A stretch of DNA of 64,000 bases from Zanthoxylum bungeanum (GCA_019454045.1 SKCR01015031.1:40603-104602); one strand, 5' to 3'. Counted from the stretch's first letter, positions 21,012 through 33,757 are shown. Translations and numbers: made by a program. Notes: generated by a model from the sequence alone, not told the origin.

Positions 21012-21536
21012 GAATTTTGAGAGCTTCATGGGTACGTGGGCTGGTGGCAATGCATGCTCAGTGAGGGAGTTGCATGGCTGGTTCTCGTGTGCATGGGGGG
21101 TGTTTTAGGGCCACGATTTCACGTGCATACATGGAGGCAATTAGGGTTAATTTGGGTGAGCTTTGTACGTTAATTGCTGGACAATTTGTGGAGGCTAGAG
21201 GCTGTTTGAAGGGATTATTTTTCAGGTCTAAAGTGTGGCAGTAGGCATGGTTTTAAGGCATGTTTATACATGACAAAAGGGGCTTAATGGACAGGGAGTG
21301 TGGCCGAAAATGGAGGGGCATGGAAGGGTTTGCGGTGATTTTTGGGTTGTAGATACGCTTTGAAACGAACATTCAGCAAGCAAACTCTGAGCGAACTTAG
21401 CGAATTAATCCTGAAATGTATTATCTCTTGACTTCACCTTTCCTTCGACCGCTTTCCGCGAACTCCACGACTAAAAGGCGGTGCCTCCTTATAAGACTCC
21501 TCATCGGGTTTGGTATGCAAAAATGCAATGCCTACA
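21012..21536 (-). repeat. 5' LTR remnant of element K
   Basis: It is a near-identical copy of 17905-18428, with only a few substitutions visible. The remaining 2.3 kb of the LTR, PBS and gag are missing. At the junction, AATTCC (minus strand) could belong to either side. Confidence 0.9.
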
Positions 21537-21540
21537 TTGC

Positions 21541-22984
21541 CAATACACACTCATTTCTTTTTTGTCATTAATAAATATATTAGTTGGACTAATATTTATT
21601 GTTGTTTTAAATTAAACAGTTGGACTGTATTCAAACTACTTCAATTTATAGTTGATTATATAATTGGATTATAGTAATCAATATATTTGAATTTAATTAA
21701 TTAAATTATAGTTGATTATATAGTTAGACTATAGTAATCATTATATTTAATTGTACCCGAAATTGTTGATTGGATAGTTAGACTATTGGAATCAAGATAA
21801 CTGAAAGATTAGCGTTTAGAACATAATCCTGAAAAAAAATGTCTTTAAACGGCTCCAATTTTCATTTTTATTTGAATAGAACCTCAGGATAGTCTTGGGA
21901 ACTGAGGAGTTACTTTATTTGATAGAGAAACATCTCGGGCCTAAGCCCGGAGTTGTGCGAATAATGGAGTATGAGTTTTGGAAGACTTATGGTAATGATA
22001 ACTTTTGTGCTCAATCCGTTATGCTTACCACAATGACTCTTTAATTTCGTCGTCAAAATTAAGGATTAGATCCTTGTACTATGATGACGAAATTAAAGAT
22101 CTTCATAGATCTATTCTTAGATCTTAGAAGTACAAATTGCAAAAGAAGCTCTTTCGCTCATGTATGTCAGAGAGTACATCTGTCGAGCACTAGGTGTCAC
22201 AGATGATTGCTGACATCGATCAGCTAGGTTAGCTAGGCATTACCTACGTGGCCGAGACTACTAAAGATTTGATCTTACAGTCTCTACCCGAAAGCTGAGG
22301 TAGGTTCATTATGAACCAAGAGTAAACTCTTGGAGAGTTGATGGCTATGCTCTAGGAGGCAGAGCCAGAGCTTCTGAAAGGGGCAGAGGTAAAATCATCA
22401 CAGTCTTCTTGGAAGAAAAAGGACATATCCCAAGATGTCTGCCTAAACTGTGGCAAATGGGGTCACTGGAAGCGTGACTGCCGTATGGACAAGGTAGACA
22501 TGAAGGAAGTGAAGAGGGGCAAGGCTCCGGCTTCAAGTATGTTTGTCATAAACATGTTCACTATTAGTTTTAAAATTAGATTTTAGATACCGGAAGTGGT
22601 ACATAAGAATATGTACTGATGTGCAGAATCTACTGATGAGCAGGAGACTGACTTTAGATGAGATCAACCTACGAGTCGAAAAACGGGACGAAAGTCGCTG
22701 CTTTAACCGTAGAGACCTAAGTTTAGGAACTACCCTTCGGGTATGTACTTAAATTAGGAAACTGTTATAATGTACCTAGTTTGACTAGAAACATTATCTC
22801 TATATCTAAGTTTAACCCGTTGCCGGTATACCTTTATATTCTAGAACACTAAGTGTTTTATTTTATAAAGATGATATTGAGATAAGCACATTAGATGTGA
22901 ATAACAGTATTTATATTTTGAATATAAATGAATCTCAAACGTATAATACGACAAACAAATAGCTCAAACTGAATTAATCATATG
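21541..22984 (+). pseudogene. gag: element B gag C-terminus and protease remains
   Basis: The first 500 bp are A+T-rich with repeated AGTTGGACTATAGTAATCA phrases. Coding sense appears near 22330 (TLGELMA-like), followed by a perfect CCHC zinc knuckle, CLNCGKWGHWKRDC, at 22440-22481, which would bind element RNA. A protease-like LDTGSGT follows at about 22581-22601. All lie in frames broken by stops. Homologous pieces are at 41560-42000 in G and 36500-36900 (minus) in D. Confidence 0.8.
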
Positions 22985-25425
22985 AGACTTATATGTGGCA
23001 TTGTTGTCTGGGACACATTAACAAGACTCGTATATCCACACTTTCGAAGAGTGGGTACTAGGACGGATTTGATTCTAATCAAATGATGTCTACGAATCTA
23101 GTTTATTAGGCAAAATGCCTAAAATACTTTTACTTGGTAAAAGTGCAAGTGCCATCGATCTGTTAGCCCTCGTTCATAGTGACGTCAGTGGGCCCATGTC
23201 TAGCTAGGCTAGAGGTGGATGTGAATACTTCGTAACCTTTACGGATGTGGCATCACGTTATGGTTATGTGTATCTTATGAAACACAAGTCAGAAACTTTT
23301 AGAGTTTCGACACGAAGTAGACAAACAGATCGGCTAAAATATTAAAACTATCACAGTTAGACCGTGATGGAAATACTTAAGCAATAAGCTTCTCAATTAT
23401 TTGAAAGAGTATAATATTCTTTCATAGTGGACTCCTCTCGGAACACCTCAATTGAGCGGTGTGTCCAAACGGAGAAACCGAATTTGTTGGATATGATAAG
23501 GTTAATTATGAGTCGCTCTGAGCTACCATTTTCCTTCTAGGGATACGCATTAAACAGTGCAATACTTATTTTGAATAAGATTCCATGAAAATTTGTTAGA
23601 CAGACTTCATATTAGATATGAACAGGAAAGAAACCGAGTTTTCTCATTCCAGGAGATTTGGGAATGCTAGGCATATGTTTGGATGATACCAAACTAAAAC
23701 CCAAATCAGATAAGTGCCAATTTGTAGGTTTTCCTAGGGAAACCAAAATATAGTACTTATACAACTCACAAGAGAACAATGTAATTATTGCTCTCCATGC
23801 GGTTTTCCTAAAGGAACACCTATATGCAGTGGTAAGTTGGAGGAAAGTAAAACTCGATGAAAATCGGAGTAATACTGTTCAAGGCACCGATTCCTTAATG
23901 GAACACAAACAATTCATCAGGGATGAAACTGTACCACAATCTACAAATACACAAGAACCGCGTAAGTCGAAGAGAGTCAGAAAATAACCTGGGAGGTATG
24001 GGTTTCTGATCTCACCTCATGAAGATCTCAATCTTATTGAGGAATACGAATTGACTACTTATGAGGAAGTGATACAAGGTATCAACTCCCTATGATGGCA
24101 AAGTGCCATGATGTCCGAAATGGATTCCATGTATACCAACTAAGTTTGGACACTGTTTGTTGTACCATAAGGCATTGTGCCTATTGGTACTATATGAGTC
24201 TTCAAGGAAGAAAAACATGGATGGCAACATACCAACGTACAAAGCTAGGCTTGTAGCGAAAATGTATCGTTATCAACATTGTGTCGATTACGAAGAAACC
24301 TTTTACTCGTTGCCATGGTTAAATCTATTTGGATAATGCTTGCTAATACTGCATGTTTCATTTATGAAATATGGCAGCTGATCGTCAAATCGCTTTCCTT
24401 AAACGGAAACTTTTTGGAGGATGTTTACAACATCCTGACGGTTTTGTCGTACCAAAACATGCAAACAAGGTTTGCAAGTTAATTCGATCCATTTATGGAT
24501 TGAAGCAAGCATTACGTTCTTGGAACCAGCGTCTTGATGTAATCATAATGGTGTATGATTTAATTCAAAACGAAAATGATTCTTGTGTATATAAGGAGGT
24601 TAGTGGGAGCGCACTAACAATGATTGTCTTATATAATGATGATATATCATTTCTTGGAAATGACATTCCAATATTACAATCGGTGAAAGCTTGGCTCTCA
24701 TGAAAATTCTCCACAGAATTCTTGGGAGAGACAACCTTTATTCTAGGAATAAGGATCTACTGGGATAGATCTAAAGGTTGTTGACACTCTTCGAGAACCC
24801 GTACATTGAAAGATATGTACGCGACCTGGTGTCTCAAATGCTTTGAGCATATGGAGTCACAATCAAACCAATCCAAGTGATAGTCACTGGATTGATGTTA
24901 AGAACATCCTTCAGTGTCTTAGATGATCTAAGGATGCTTTCTTGAACTATGGAGAATGAGAACTTGAAGTGACTGGGTTCACTGTTGCAAGTTTCCTAAC
25001 CGATAAAAATGACTATAGATCGTAATAAGGGTACTATATAGTTTGAATAACGGAACAATGGGCTGGAAATCTTCCTAGCAATATACTGTTGCCGAATAAA
25101 CAACAAAAGCGGAATATTGCTGCAGCTGAGGCATCAATAGAAGCACTTTGGATATATAAAATCCTAATTGGATTAGGAGTAGTTCTATTAGCAGCTGAGC
25201 TAGGCTACAGCACAGGCTAAAGAATTAACGGTCTCATCAACGATCCAATTATGCACTTCAACTATTCATCTGATTCATTCGGATCATACATTGTGGCGAT
25301 GCGATGATCGAATAAATCGCATCAGATGATAACCATGCAAATCCACTGACGAAAGCTATATCTCAGCAGAAGTTTGAGCGACCCGTACATAGTTCAGGTG
25401 TAGGACACCTGAGTGATTGGCTATA
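22985..25425 (+). pseudogene. pol: element B pol: integrase, RT and RNase H remains
   Basis: Recognisable in order: GAG-pre-integrase (WHCCLGHINKTRIS, about 22998-23040), integrase (IDLLALVHSDVSGPMSS, stop TAG at 23205-23207, then GGCEYFVTFTDVASRYGYVYL), the RT entry (YEEVIQGINSL, 24060) and the RT core in the 110-residue frame 24371-24703 (IRSIYGLKQALRSWNQR). The catalytic YVDD is changed to YNDD at 24632-24643, but GNDIP is kept. RNase H traces (TKAEY, about 25105) come last. Stops and frameshifts are dense. The integrase stop is shared with D and G. Confidence 0.85.
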
Positions 25426-25429
25426 GGCC

Positions 25430-25439
25430 AAGTGGGAGA
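25430..25439 (+). other. polypurine tract of element B
   Basis: AAGTGGGAGA immediately precedes the 3' LTR and would prime plus-strand DNA synthesis. The same tract is seen before the LTRs of D, E, G and Q. Confidence 0.9.
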
Positions 25440-25440
25440 T

Positions 25441-27380
25441 TGTTGGACAATTATGACCCATATCATCACTATTTGTACAGAATATGGTGTTGTTGTATAA
25501 ATTAACTATGTGACAAAGGAAATTGCTCTTTTATCATTTGTAATTGGATTACCAAGATACATAAATGATAAAAGTCCTTATGATTAGTTCCGGATTGAGA
25601 TGATATGAGACAATATCAATCCACTAAGGTTTAATCATTAAATATCCCTAGTCGTAGTATTATCGAGACTAGACGTCGATAATGCGGAATAGACTAGTAT
25701 TGCACTTGTGCGCGTTGTGGGAGCATAACGACATAGTTCTCATATATTTGGGTATTGGATACTCATGCAAGTGTAATAGGAGGTTGTGTTTACCGATGGT
25801 ACGGAAACAGCTTCGCTCTGGATAGACCCCTCGGAATTCCATTGATACTATGACTATGTGTCTATGGAAGTCCGAATCAGGGTAGATGTATTTGGTCTTA
25901 ACCTGAGATTTGCATCGCTAATACTTGCGACAATCAATATACTTTGGTTTTGGTCGTCCAGGGCTTTAACAGGTTCTGTGTATGCCTCTTCTAGGTATAT
26001 TTAGAATCGTAGTGTATTGGGTGTGATGTCAATATGGAAGTATCACTTCAGTCATATGGAGATGATGGTCATGTAGGATAAGGAACTGGTATTCTTGTAT
26101 GCTACAGCTATCGGGATAATATGACTAGGTCATGTTTATCCGATTATAGAGACTAGTTACCAGAGATCCGACATATGCTTCGTACGGGGCAGACACAATT
26201 CCAGCCCCAGGCCTTGCATGTGACATCCGATATACTGGATCGCAATACGCAATACTCTGTATACTATACCTGATACAGATTATATATTCCTTTAAGAATA
26301 TTTCTGGAGAATTGGGTAGGCACGGTGCTTTGCTAGAAGCCAACCATGTCTTGTAAATCGGTAAAAACGTAGTACTAGGTACGTACGTGTTCGGATAGTC
26401 CGACGACTGGATTGACTGCCAACATATCACAAGGGATCTCATGGGTCGCTTCCCGAATTCACCAATGATGTATGACTCGAACATAATTAATCTAGGATTA
26501 ATTATAAGAGAGAGAAAATTAATCTAGGATTCATTACAGAGAGATTTTATCTAGGATAAAATACTATTTGAAGAGAGAGAACGATTAATTGGAATTAATC
26601 GATAAAATAATATATTCGATATATTAAACGAAATTAGATTTCGATGCGGAATTAAAATTAGATTTTAATTCGGGCGAACGAGTTAATTTAGAATTAATTC
26701 GCTAGCACATGAATGTAATTTTGCTAGGCATTATTTATTAAATTTGATTAATTACGTCGCAACAGAAAGTTCGTTAATTCGGAATTAGCGAACCCGAGTC
26801 CGGGATGTGTTGCGGGCCCACTCGGATTTTGAATCAAGTGGGGCCCACAAGTCACATCACTAGCATCACCTAGTCACTTTATGTTGATGGGTTTTGGTGG
26901 TGTTGGTGATAACTTGTCCAACACACCAAATTTGTGTAAGTATTGAACGACTAATACCAAATATTTGGTATATCATTACTTAATTTTTGAAATCAAAAAC
27001 AACCAACACAACTTCATCATCTCTCTTCTCTCCCTCACTCTCGGCATTGTGCCATTTTTCCTCTCAAAATCTTGGCTTGGCCGAGACATATACAAGGATA
27101 AGGAAACAATTTGTTGCAAAATTTTCCAAGTGCTAGCACACTAAAGAGATCATTCAAAGGTGATAGGGAAACCAACTCTTGAGCTTGGAATCAACACTCA
27201 AAGCTTGGAGCTTGAAGATCAACAAAAGGGAGGGCTTGGCCGAATACACCACGGAGCAAAATTTTGTTGTTCAACACATCCACTTAGCCGATCAAAGTGA
27301 GTATTTTCTGCTACTTTACTTTGTTGTATTCGCACATTTCATTGCTTAATTGATCTTGGTTTGACCTATAAAACCCAATA
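25441..27380 (+). repeat. 3' LTR of copia element B
   Basis: It starts TGTTGGACAATTATGACCC and ends AAACCCAATA (CA decayed to TA), followed by TATAT. It pairs with 10868-13508. The inverted-repeat chain is at 26483-26793: the first palindrome has 10-bp perfect arms around TAG (26483-26505), and the last has 11-bp arms (10 of 11 paired) around CGG (26769-26793). Confidence 0.9.
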
Positions 27381-27385
27381 TATAT

Positions 27386-27631
27386 ATACTTTTAGAATAG
27401 TTTATAATAGTAATACTTATCCCAATATCGGACCACTTAGTGTCCAGTATTACTACATGACTATTCTAAGGTCAATGTCATTTTTAATATATTTATACAT
27501 CAGTCTAATATACATAATGACAATACCATTAATAAGATTTGAAATGAAAATGTAGTTATTTTATTAATAAATAATAAAATATAATGTACTATACATTATC
27601 CAGATTGGCGTTCCAAGCATCAACTCCAATA
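27386..27631 (-). repeat. 3' LTR of copia element E, right part
   Basis: This is the sequence interrupted by B; both sides of B carry TATAT. It ends at 27631 with CCAATA, a decayed CCAACA end, next to a polypurine tract on the minus strand (AAGTGGGAGTT, 27632-27644). Minus-strand reading gives LTR start after PPT, as in other copia elements here. Confidence 0.7.
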
Positions 27632-29053
27632 AACTCCCACTTGCTTAGTGCCAATCTGGATGGTACCTCAGTCTCATCTCCTCCTCATGTTTATCCAATA
27701 AATTAGGAGGTTAGGCCTTATTAAGTGGGTTTGCTATATTGTCTAGTCCTTGAACCTTCAATACCACTATGTCTTTTTGTTCAATAATCTCTCTAATCAC
27801 ATGATATTTGATATCCATGTGTTTAGACTTGGAATATGCCCTCGGCTCCTTAGCCTGCGCGATGACACCATTATTATCACAGTATAATCGGATCGAATCC
27901 TCAATATTTAGGAACAATGCCAAATTCTGTGATAACATTTCTAATCTATACAACATCTTTATCAGTTTCTAATGTCACTATAAATTCCGCCTCAGTGGTG
28001 GAATCAGCTGTTGAGCCTTGCTATGAACATCACCAACTAACTGCACCATTATTAGGGGTAAATATATATCCGGATGTAGACTATCTATCATCTGGATCTC
28101 CTTGGAGGTTAGTGTCTATATAACCCTTAAATTATAGCTCATCTTCTCCATATAAGAGAAACTTATCCTTAGTACCCTTAAGATATTTCAGGATATGTTT
28201 CATGGCTTGGCCAATGATCGTTACTTGGATCAGATTGATATCGGCTAGTCACAATGATGCCGAAACTGATGTAAGGTCTCGTACATAACATAACATACAT
28301 AATGATTCCTAGAAGCATATGGTAAGTTAGAAGTTCTAACTCTCTCTGTTATTTTCTTTCGAAAGATGTATGCCGTATCAGAAAGGTACATTTACTGTCT
28401 TGCAGTTGGTAAAACCATACATTTCTAAAATTTTATCTATGTACGTGAATTGTGACAACCATATAAGCTTCCTAACTCTATCCCAGTAGAGCCTTATACC
28501 TAGTATATAAAAAGCTTCAACTATATCTTTCATGGAGAAGTTCTTGCAAAAATAGGCTTTCATACTTAGCATCAATCCTATATCATTTCAAATGATAAAG
28601 ATGTGGTTTATATACAAAACTAGGAAAACTATCATGCTCCCACTCACTTTCTTATGAACACACTATTCTTCCTTGTTCATGATGAATCTAGATAATCTAA
28701 TTATCTCATCAAAACGACGATTCCAATTTCGGGATGCCTTTTTAAGTCCATAGACTTCTAAAGCTTACAAACTTAGTTTGAAGTCTCACTGGATACGAAA
28801 CCATCTAGTTGTTCCATATAGATATCCTCATAGAGGAATGCATTTAGGAAAGTGGTTTTCACATCCTTCTGCCGTATCTCACAGTTATGCTATACAGCAA
28901 AGGCTAAAAGAATCCTAATGGATTTTAGCATGGTTACTGGTGAAAACGTTTCCTCATAGTCAAGCATAGGACATTGAGTGTAACCTTTACCTACCAGTCT
29001 GATCTTAAAGGTTTCCACCTTTCCATCGGTCCTGCGCTTCATATTATAAACCC
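27632..29053 (-). pseudogene. pol: copia element E pol: RNase H and RT C-terminal part
   Basis: On the minus strand the RNase H end is readable at 27956-27711 with YCDNNGVIAQAKEPR and SKHMDIKYHVIREI, typical copia RNase H. The RT thumb/connection is at 28575-28378 (GIRLYWDR, YIDKILEMYGF). The RT catalytic site, normally YVDD, reads YINH at about 28614-28603, so the enzyme could not work. Stops and frame changes separate the pieces. The reading continues upstream into RT fingers to 29053, where solo LTR J interrupts it, and resumes at 30382. Confidence 0.8.
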
Positions 29054-30376
29054 TGACACGCTCAAAAAGTGGTCTTTTACTCCCAAGTATAAGAGTGTCG
29101 AAGTAATAAAATAACCCGGTAAGTCCGGGATCGATCCACAGAGAAGAGATTTAGCAAAATAGAATGATGAGCAGTGCGAAAAAAGAAAAGTTTGATTTGT
29201 TGAAGTAGTTGGAAACTTTTAGAATTAAAATGCAATAAAATGAAATGCTGGAGTTATGGGATCCACTTTTAATCTTTTGAACTTAGAAGTCTCGCTTAAC
29301 TATAATATATAAATTGCCCTTGTTGCCTAATATAAATTATCATCCATAAAGGCAGTAGTCATTTATGTCAATAATTAGTCATGCCAAGGTACTAAGTATG
29401 CCAAAAACATAAAACCAGCCATAAAGGCGGTAATACCGTTTGTCTATAACAAGTCATACCAATGTACTTAATTATGCCAAAATCATATAAAACCATCCAT
29501 ATATGTGTCAGCAAGATAAAACCAGCCATAAAGGCGATAGAAAGATAAAACCAGCTATAAAGGCGGTAGAAAGATAAAACCAGCCATAAAGGCGGTAGAA
29601 AGATAAAACCGGCCATAAAAGCGGTAGAAAGATTGTCAATAATTAATCTAGATCTAAATCATGTTTTAATCATTAGATTTCAATTTATTTATTATAAAAG
29701 AAGCGAGTTTAATCTAGGTTTTCATTATAAAATCTTCACCCTTACCCCAGCAGAAAAGAAATTAGCTACTCATATTGTAATAAAACATACTCATAATTTT
29801 TTTACTGAAAGAAAAAGACATTACAAAAATCTTTAAGTAAATAAACAAACAAGACACACTCTCTCTCCAAGATCTACAGAGGAATCATGAAAGAAAGTAC
29901 AAAAATTTCTTATGCTGGACGCTCCTATTTATAGGAAAATTTGGTCGGTGCGTTGCAACGCCAATTGCTCTGCGCGTCGCGATGCGAGTGCCACGTTGGG
30001 GACACGTGTGAGAAAATGGCGAGTTTGGTGGTGTCTCTGTTTTATTAGGCACGTCGCGACATGCCGTAGGTTCCATCCGTCGCGACGTGAGTGCCAATGG
30101 GGACACATGTTGAGAGGATGGCGCGTCGCGACGTGATGTACTCTATGTGTCACGACGCGGAAGCTGATTTCTGTTTTTGCCATTTTTCAAGTCTAATTTG
30201 TCCTGTTGAGCTTCCAAGTAGTATTTTACCTATGAAATAATACAGTAAAAAAAACACTCAAAGCATTGCTTAAAATATTATTTCACAAATGGGTCAATTT
30301 AAAAGGATTAATGAAACTATAAGTGTAAAATGATTGACTAATCGTAAAATAAATAAGTACTTTTTAATATTCATAA
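29054..30376 (-). mobile_element. solo gypsy LTR J inserted in E reverse transcriptase
   Basis: The E RT frame is cleanly broken here and resumes on the other side. AACCC flanks both ends (29049-29053 and 30377-30381), a 5-bp target duplication. The block starts TGACACGCTC, like element H LTRs (TGACCGG), and shares CCAGCCATAAAGGCGG-type repeats with them. No internal region is present, so it is a solo LTR left by recombination between two LTRs. The exact right end could be 30373 (TCA) or 30376. Orientation is taken from the resemblance to H. Confidence 0.75.
29521..29636. repeat. 29-bp tandem repeat in LTR J
   Basis: Four copies of a 29-bp unit containing ACCAGCCATAAAGGCGGTAG start at 29521, 29550, 29579 and 29608. 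A related single copy lies near 29411. Element H LTRs carry the same core with different spacing. Confidence 0.9.
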
Positions 30377-30381
30377 AACCC

Positions 30382-31704
30382 ATTTACAACCAATAGGTTT
30401 AATTCCATCAGAAATTTCATCTAAGTCCCAGACTTGATTGACATGTATAGAATCCATATAGGATCTCATGGCTTCCTGCCATTTTCCCGAATCGATATCC
30501 AATATCGCCTGTTTATACGTAGTTGGATCTGTTTCCTCTAAGAGGAGAACATCAAGGCTCACATCAGATGTTAAAAACAATCTAGATCTTTCACCTTACT
30601 GGATCTGTGGTTCCATCTCAAGTTCCTTACTGTTGAGATTAAACTCATCAAGATCAATCTTTCTAAAATTCTCACTTTCTCTCAAAAATTTCTTTTCAAG
30701 AAAAGTGGTAAAGTGAACAACAAATATATTTCGTTGTTCAGAATCATAGAATTAATATCCCAATTTTTTTTCAGGATATCCAATGAACCTATATTTATAC
30801 CCCTGGGTGTTAGTTACTCCCGCTGCGCAACTCTAACGTATGCATGACAACCCCAAATCCTTAAATATCTAAGACTTGGATTCTACCAAACATATCCAAA
30901 ATGAGGTTGTAGAAACAACTTTCGATGAAATTCTATAAGTATATGGGCAATCGTAAGTAAAGTATTACCCTAAAGGTAATATGAAAGATCTGTATAGCTC
31001 ACATAAATCGCACCATATCAAATAAAGAATGATTTCTTCGCTCAGACACACAATTGTGTTGAGGAGTTCCCGGTGGGCTATATAAGGAGAGAATTCAATT
31101 CTCCCTTAAATAAATTCTTAATTTGTTGCTCATAAATTCATCACATTGATCTAATCAAAGGCACTTGATGAATTTACTGGTCTGTTTTACTACTTGTCAA
31201 ATGTTTCCGATTTATAGACATTCATATCTTGACTTATCATCCGTGAAAGTCACGAAGTATGTAAAAACAACATGAGCAACATAATTTAATGGACCACACA
31301 CATTACTGTGTATTAGTTCCAATAAATCTTTAGCACAGTGTCCAACACCAAGAAATAGGGCCTTTGTCATTTTCCTTAGGAAACATGACTCGCAAACTGG
31401 ATAAGGATCTAAGATAAGATTTTCAATCAAACCATAATTTACCAATTTTATAGATGTCTAACACCTATGTGGCCTAATTTCATATGTCTTAATTCAATAT
31501 TATTAAATTCAGATCTATTGCTTGTTTTTTCCTTTACATTAAAGGCATCTCTATATGTTTCCAAAACATAGTGACCGTTAGATAAAGAACATTGTCTTTA
31601 TCATATAAACATAAAACACCATCTTTAATGTTTATTTTATATCATTCTTTATCTAATATCGGTTAAGATATTATCTGTCTGATAAAAGAAGGCATATAAA
31701 AATA
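30382..31704 (-). pseudogene. pol: copia element E pol: RT start, integrase and pre-integrase part
   Basis: Minus-strand translation at 30580-30371 gives the entry to RT (LDIDSGKWQEAMRSYMDSI, then VWDLDEISDGIKPIGCKWV, as in copia PPGxKPIGCKWV). At 31445-31212 it gives the GAG-pre-integrase C-terminus and integrase start (CESCFLRKMTK, ELIHSNVCGPL, YFVTFTDDKSRY). The first integrase aspartate (HSD) is changed to HSN. Frames between are broken. At 31704 element D interrupts the sequence; the gag part of E is not found in the window. Confidence 0.75.
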
Positions 31705-33744
31705 TGTTGGAGTTTCTACGGTCTCGAGGATCGAATAACAAGTAATGAAATACATGCGAATACATACGACGAAGTTGCGGAATACTCACATCGATCGGTT
31801 GAGCGAGCAGTGGACAACAAAAATTCGATTTTCTGCCCTCTGTATGTCACGACACTGAGCTGCTGTTCTTCTCCATTTTTGGTCTTTAATCTTCCTCCGT
31901 GAAAGCTCCAAGCTTTGTGAGATGATTCCAAGCTCATGGGTGGACTTCCCTATCACCTTCGCATGTCTCTCGGAGTGTTAGCTCTTGATGATTTTGCCAC
32001 AAAATCACCACACTTTCCTTCCCTTCAAGCTCGGTTTCTGCCCAGAAAAACAGAACAAGAAAATGCCTCTAAGGCCGAGAGATAAGAGAGGAATTTGGCT
32101 CCAATTCGTGAGCAATGAGAGAGAACGAGATGGTGGTTGATAAAAGTGTATCTAATACACAATTGATTTTCAAAAAATCAATTAATACTTTTACCAAAAA
32201 ATAAGCCATAAATGCTTTCCATCAACTTCCATCAAGTCACATCAATCAATTAATCAATTGTCATATCACTCAAAGTGACATGTGATTTGACGCTTGATGT
32301 GACATGTGATTTGACGCTTGATTTGACTTGCGTGCCGCACTCGAATTCGAAATGCAAATGCGCTCGCAAACAATCCCGGGCTCGGGTTCGCTAATTCCAA
32401 ATTAACGAATTTTCCGTTGTGACGTAATTAAATGATTATGCCTAGCGAAATCACTATTCATGTCGCTAACGAATTAATTCTAAATTAACTCGTTCGCCCG
32501 AATTAAAATCTAATTTTAATTCCGCTTCGAAATCCAATTTCATTTAATATATCGAATATATTCATTTATCGATTAATTCCAAATTAATCGTTATCTCTCT
32601 TTTATTGATATTTTATCCCAGATAAAATATCTCCGTAATTAATCCCAGATTAATTTTCTCTATCATCTAATTAATCCCAGATTAATTAAAAGTGCGAGTC
32701 ATACGTCATCGGTGAATCTTCGGGAAGCGACCCATGAGATCCCCGGATATGTTGGTAGTAAATTCGGTCGTCGGACTATCCGAACACGTAAGTACCTAGT
32801 ACTACGTTTATACCGATTTACACGACAAGGTTGGCTTCTAGCAAAACGCCATGCCTACCCAATTCTCCAGAAACATGCTTACATGAATAATCGGATCTAT
32901 ATCAGGAGTAGTATAAGTAGTATTGCGTATTTCGATCCAGTATCGGATGATCACATGCAAGGCCTGGGGCTGGTACAGTGTCTGCCCCGTACGAAGCATA
33001 TATCGGATGACAAGCAACTAGTCTCTTTATTATCGGATAATCATGACCAAGTCATATTATCTCGATGGTTGCAACCCTTTAGAGAACCAGTTCTGTATCC
33101 TTACGTGATCATCATCTCCATATGACTGGAGTGATACTTCCGTCTTGACATCACACCCAACACACTACGATTCTCAATATACCCAGAAGAGGCGTACACA
33201 GAACCTGTTAAAGCCCTGGACGACCAAAACCAAAGTATATTGATTGTCGCAAGTATTAGCGGTGCAAGTCTCAAGTTAAGACCAAATACACCTACCCTGA
33301 TTTCAGACTTCCATAGACACATAGTCATACTACCAATGGAATTCCGAGGGGGTCTATCTAGAGCGAAGCTGTTTCCCGTACCATCGGTAAAACACAACCT
33401 CCTATTACACTTGCATGAGTATTCTATACCCAAATATATGAGAACTATGCCGTTGTGCCCTCACAACGCGCACAAGTGTAACACTAGTCTTTTACGCATT
33501 TATTGATGTCCAATCTCGATAATACTCTGACTAGGGATATTCAATGATTTATCCTTCGTGGACTGATACTGTCTCATATCATTCTCAATCCAGGAACAAA
33601 TCACAGGGACCTCCTATCATTTATACATCTTGGTGATCTAATCACAAATGATAAGAGATCAATCTCCTTTGTCACTTAGTTAATTTGTACAACAACAGCA
33701 TGATCTGTACAAATAGTGACGCTATGGGTCATAATTGTCCAACA
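31705..33744 (-). repeat. 3' LTR of copia element D
   Basis: It starts TGTTGGACAATTATGACCC on the minus strand and ends (plus-strand left end) TGTTGGAGTTTC. It aligns with B and G LTRs. The inverted-repeat chain is at about 32387-32697, with centres CCA, CTA or CGA on the plus strand (TNG on the sense strand): TTCGCTAATT at 32387, GAATTAAAAT, CGATTAATT and ATTTTATC arms, and two TTAATC arms. The left flank AAATA lies in E. Confidence 0.85.
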
Positions 33745-33757
33745 ATCTCCCACTTGG

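Larger units (their letters stand above)
15555..21536 (-). mobile_element. Tat-type gypsy element K, internally deleted
   Basis: The termini are TGTAGG and CCTACA, flanked by TTGC on both sides (15551-15554 and 21537-21540). On the minus strand the order is: a 5' LTR remnant (21536-21012), the C-terminal end of pol (21011-20597), a long 3' untranslated region with two minisatellites, a purine tract (18447-18429), and a 3' LTR (18428-15555). The PBS, gag, protease, RT, RNase H and most of the 5' LTR are missing because one deletion joins integrase directly to the LTR. Comparison with D shows that the element B sequence resumes on the other side. Confidence 0.85.
10868..27380 (+). mobile_element. 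copia element B, full-length but nested and coding-dead
   Basis: LTRs at 10868-13508 and 25441-27380 flank a PBS (13510), leader, gag/protease/integrase/RT/RNase H remains and a polypurine tract (25430). TATAT on both sides (10863-10867 and 27381-27385) is a perfect 5-bp target duplication, so both ends belong to one insertion event. The target was the E 3' LTR. B later received two TRIM-like elements in its 5' LTR and the Tat element K in its leader/gag region. Without K and the TRIMs it is about 9.8 kb. All coding parts contain stops or frameshifts. Confidence 0.9.

Noticed and set aside
29885..30183. Several overlapping arginine- and histidine-rich frames on both strands
   Set aside because: Open frames here come from the CG-rich TCGCGA cluster of LTR J, which has few stop codons.
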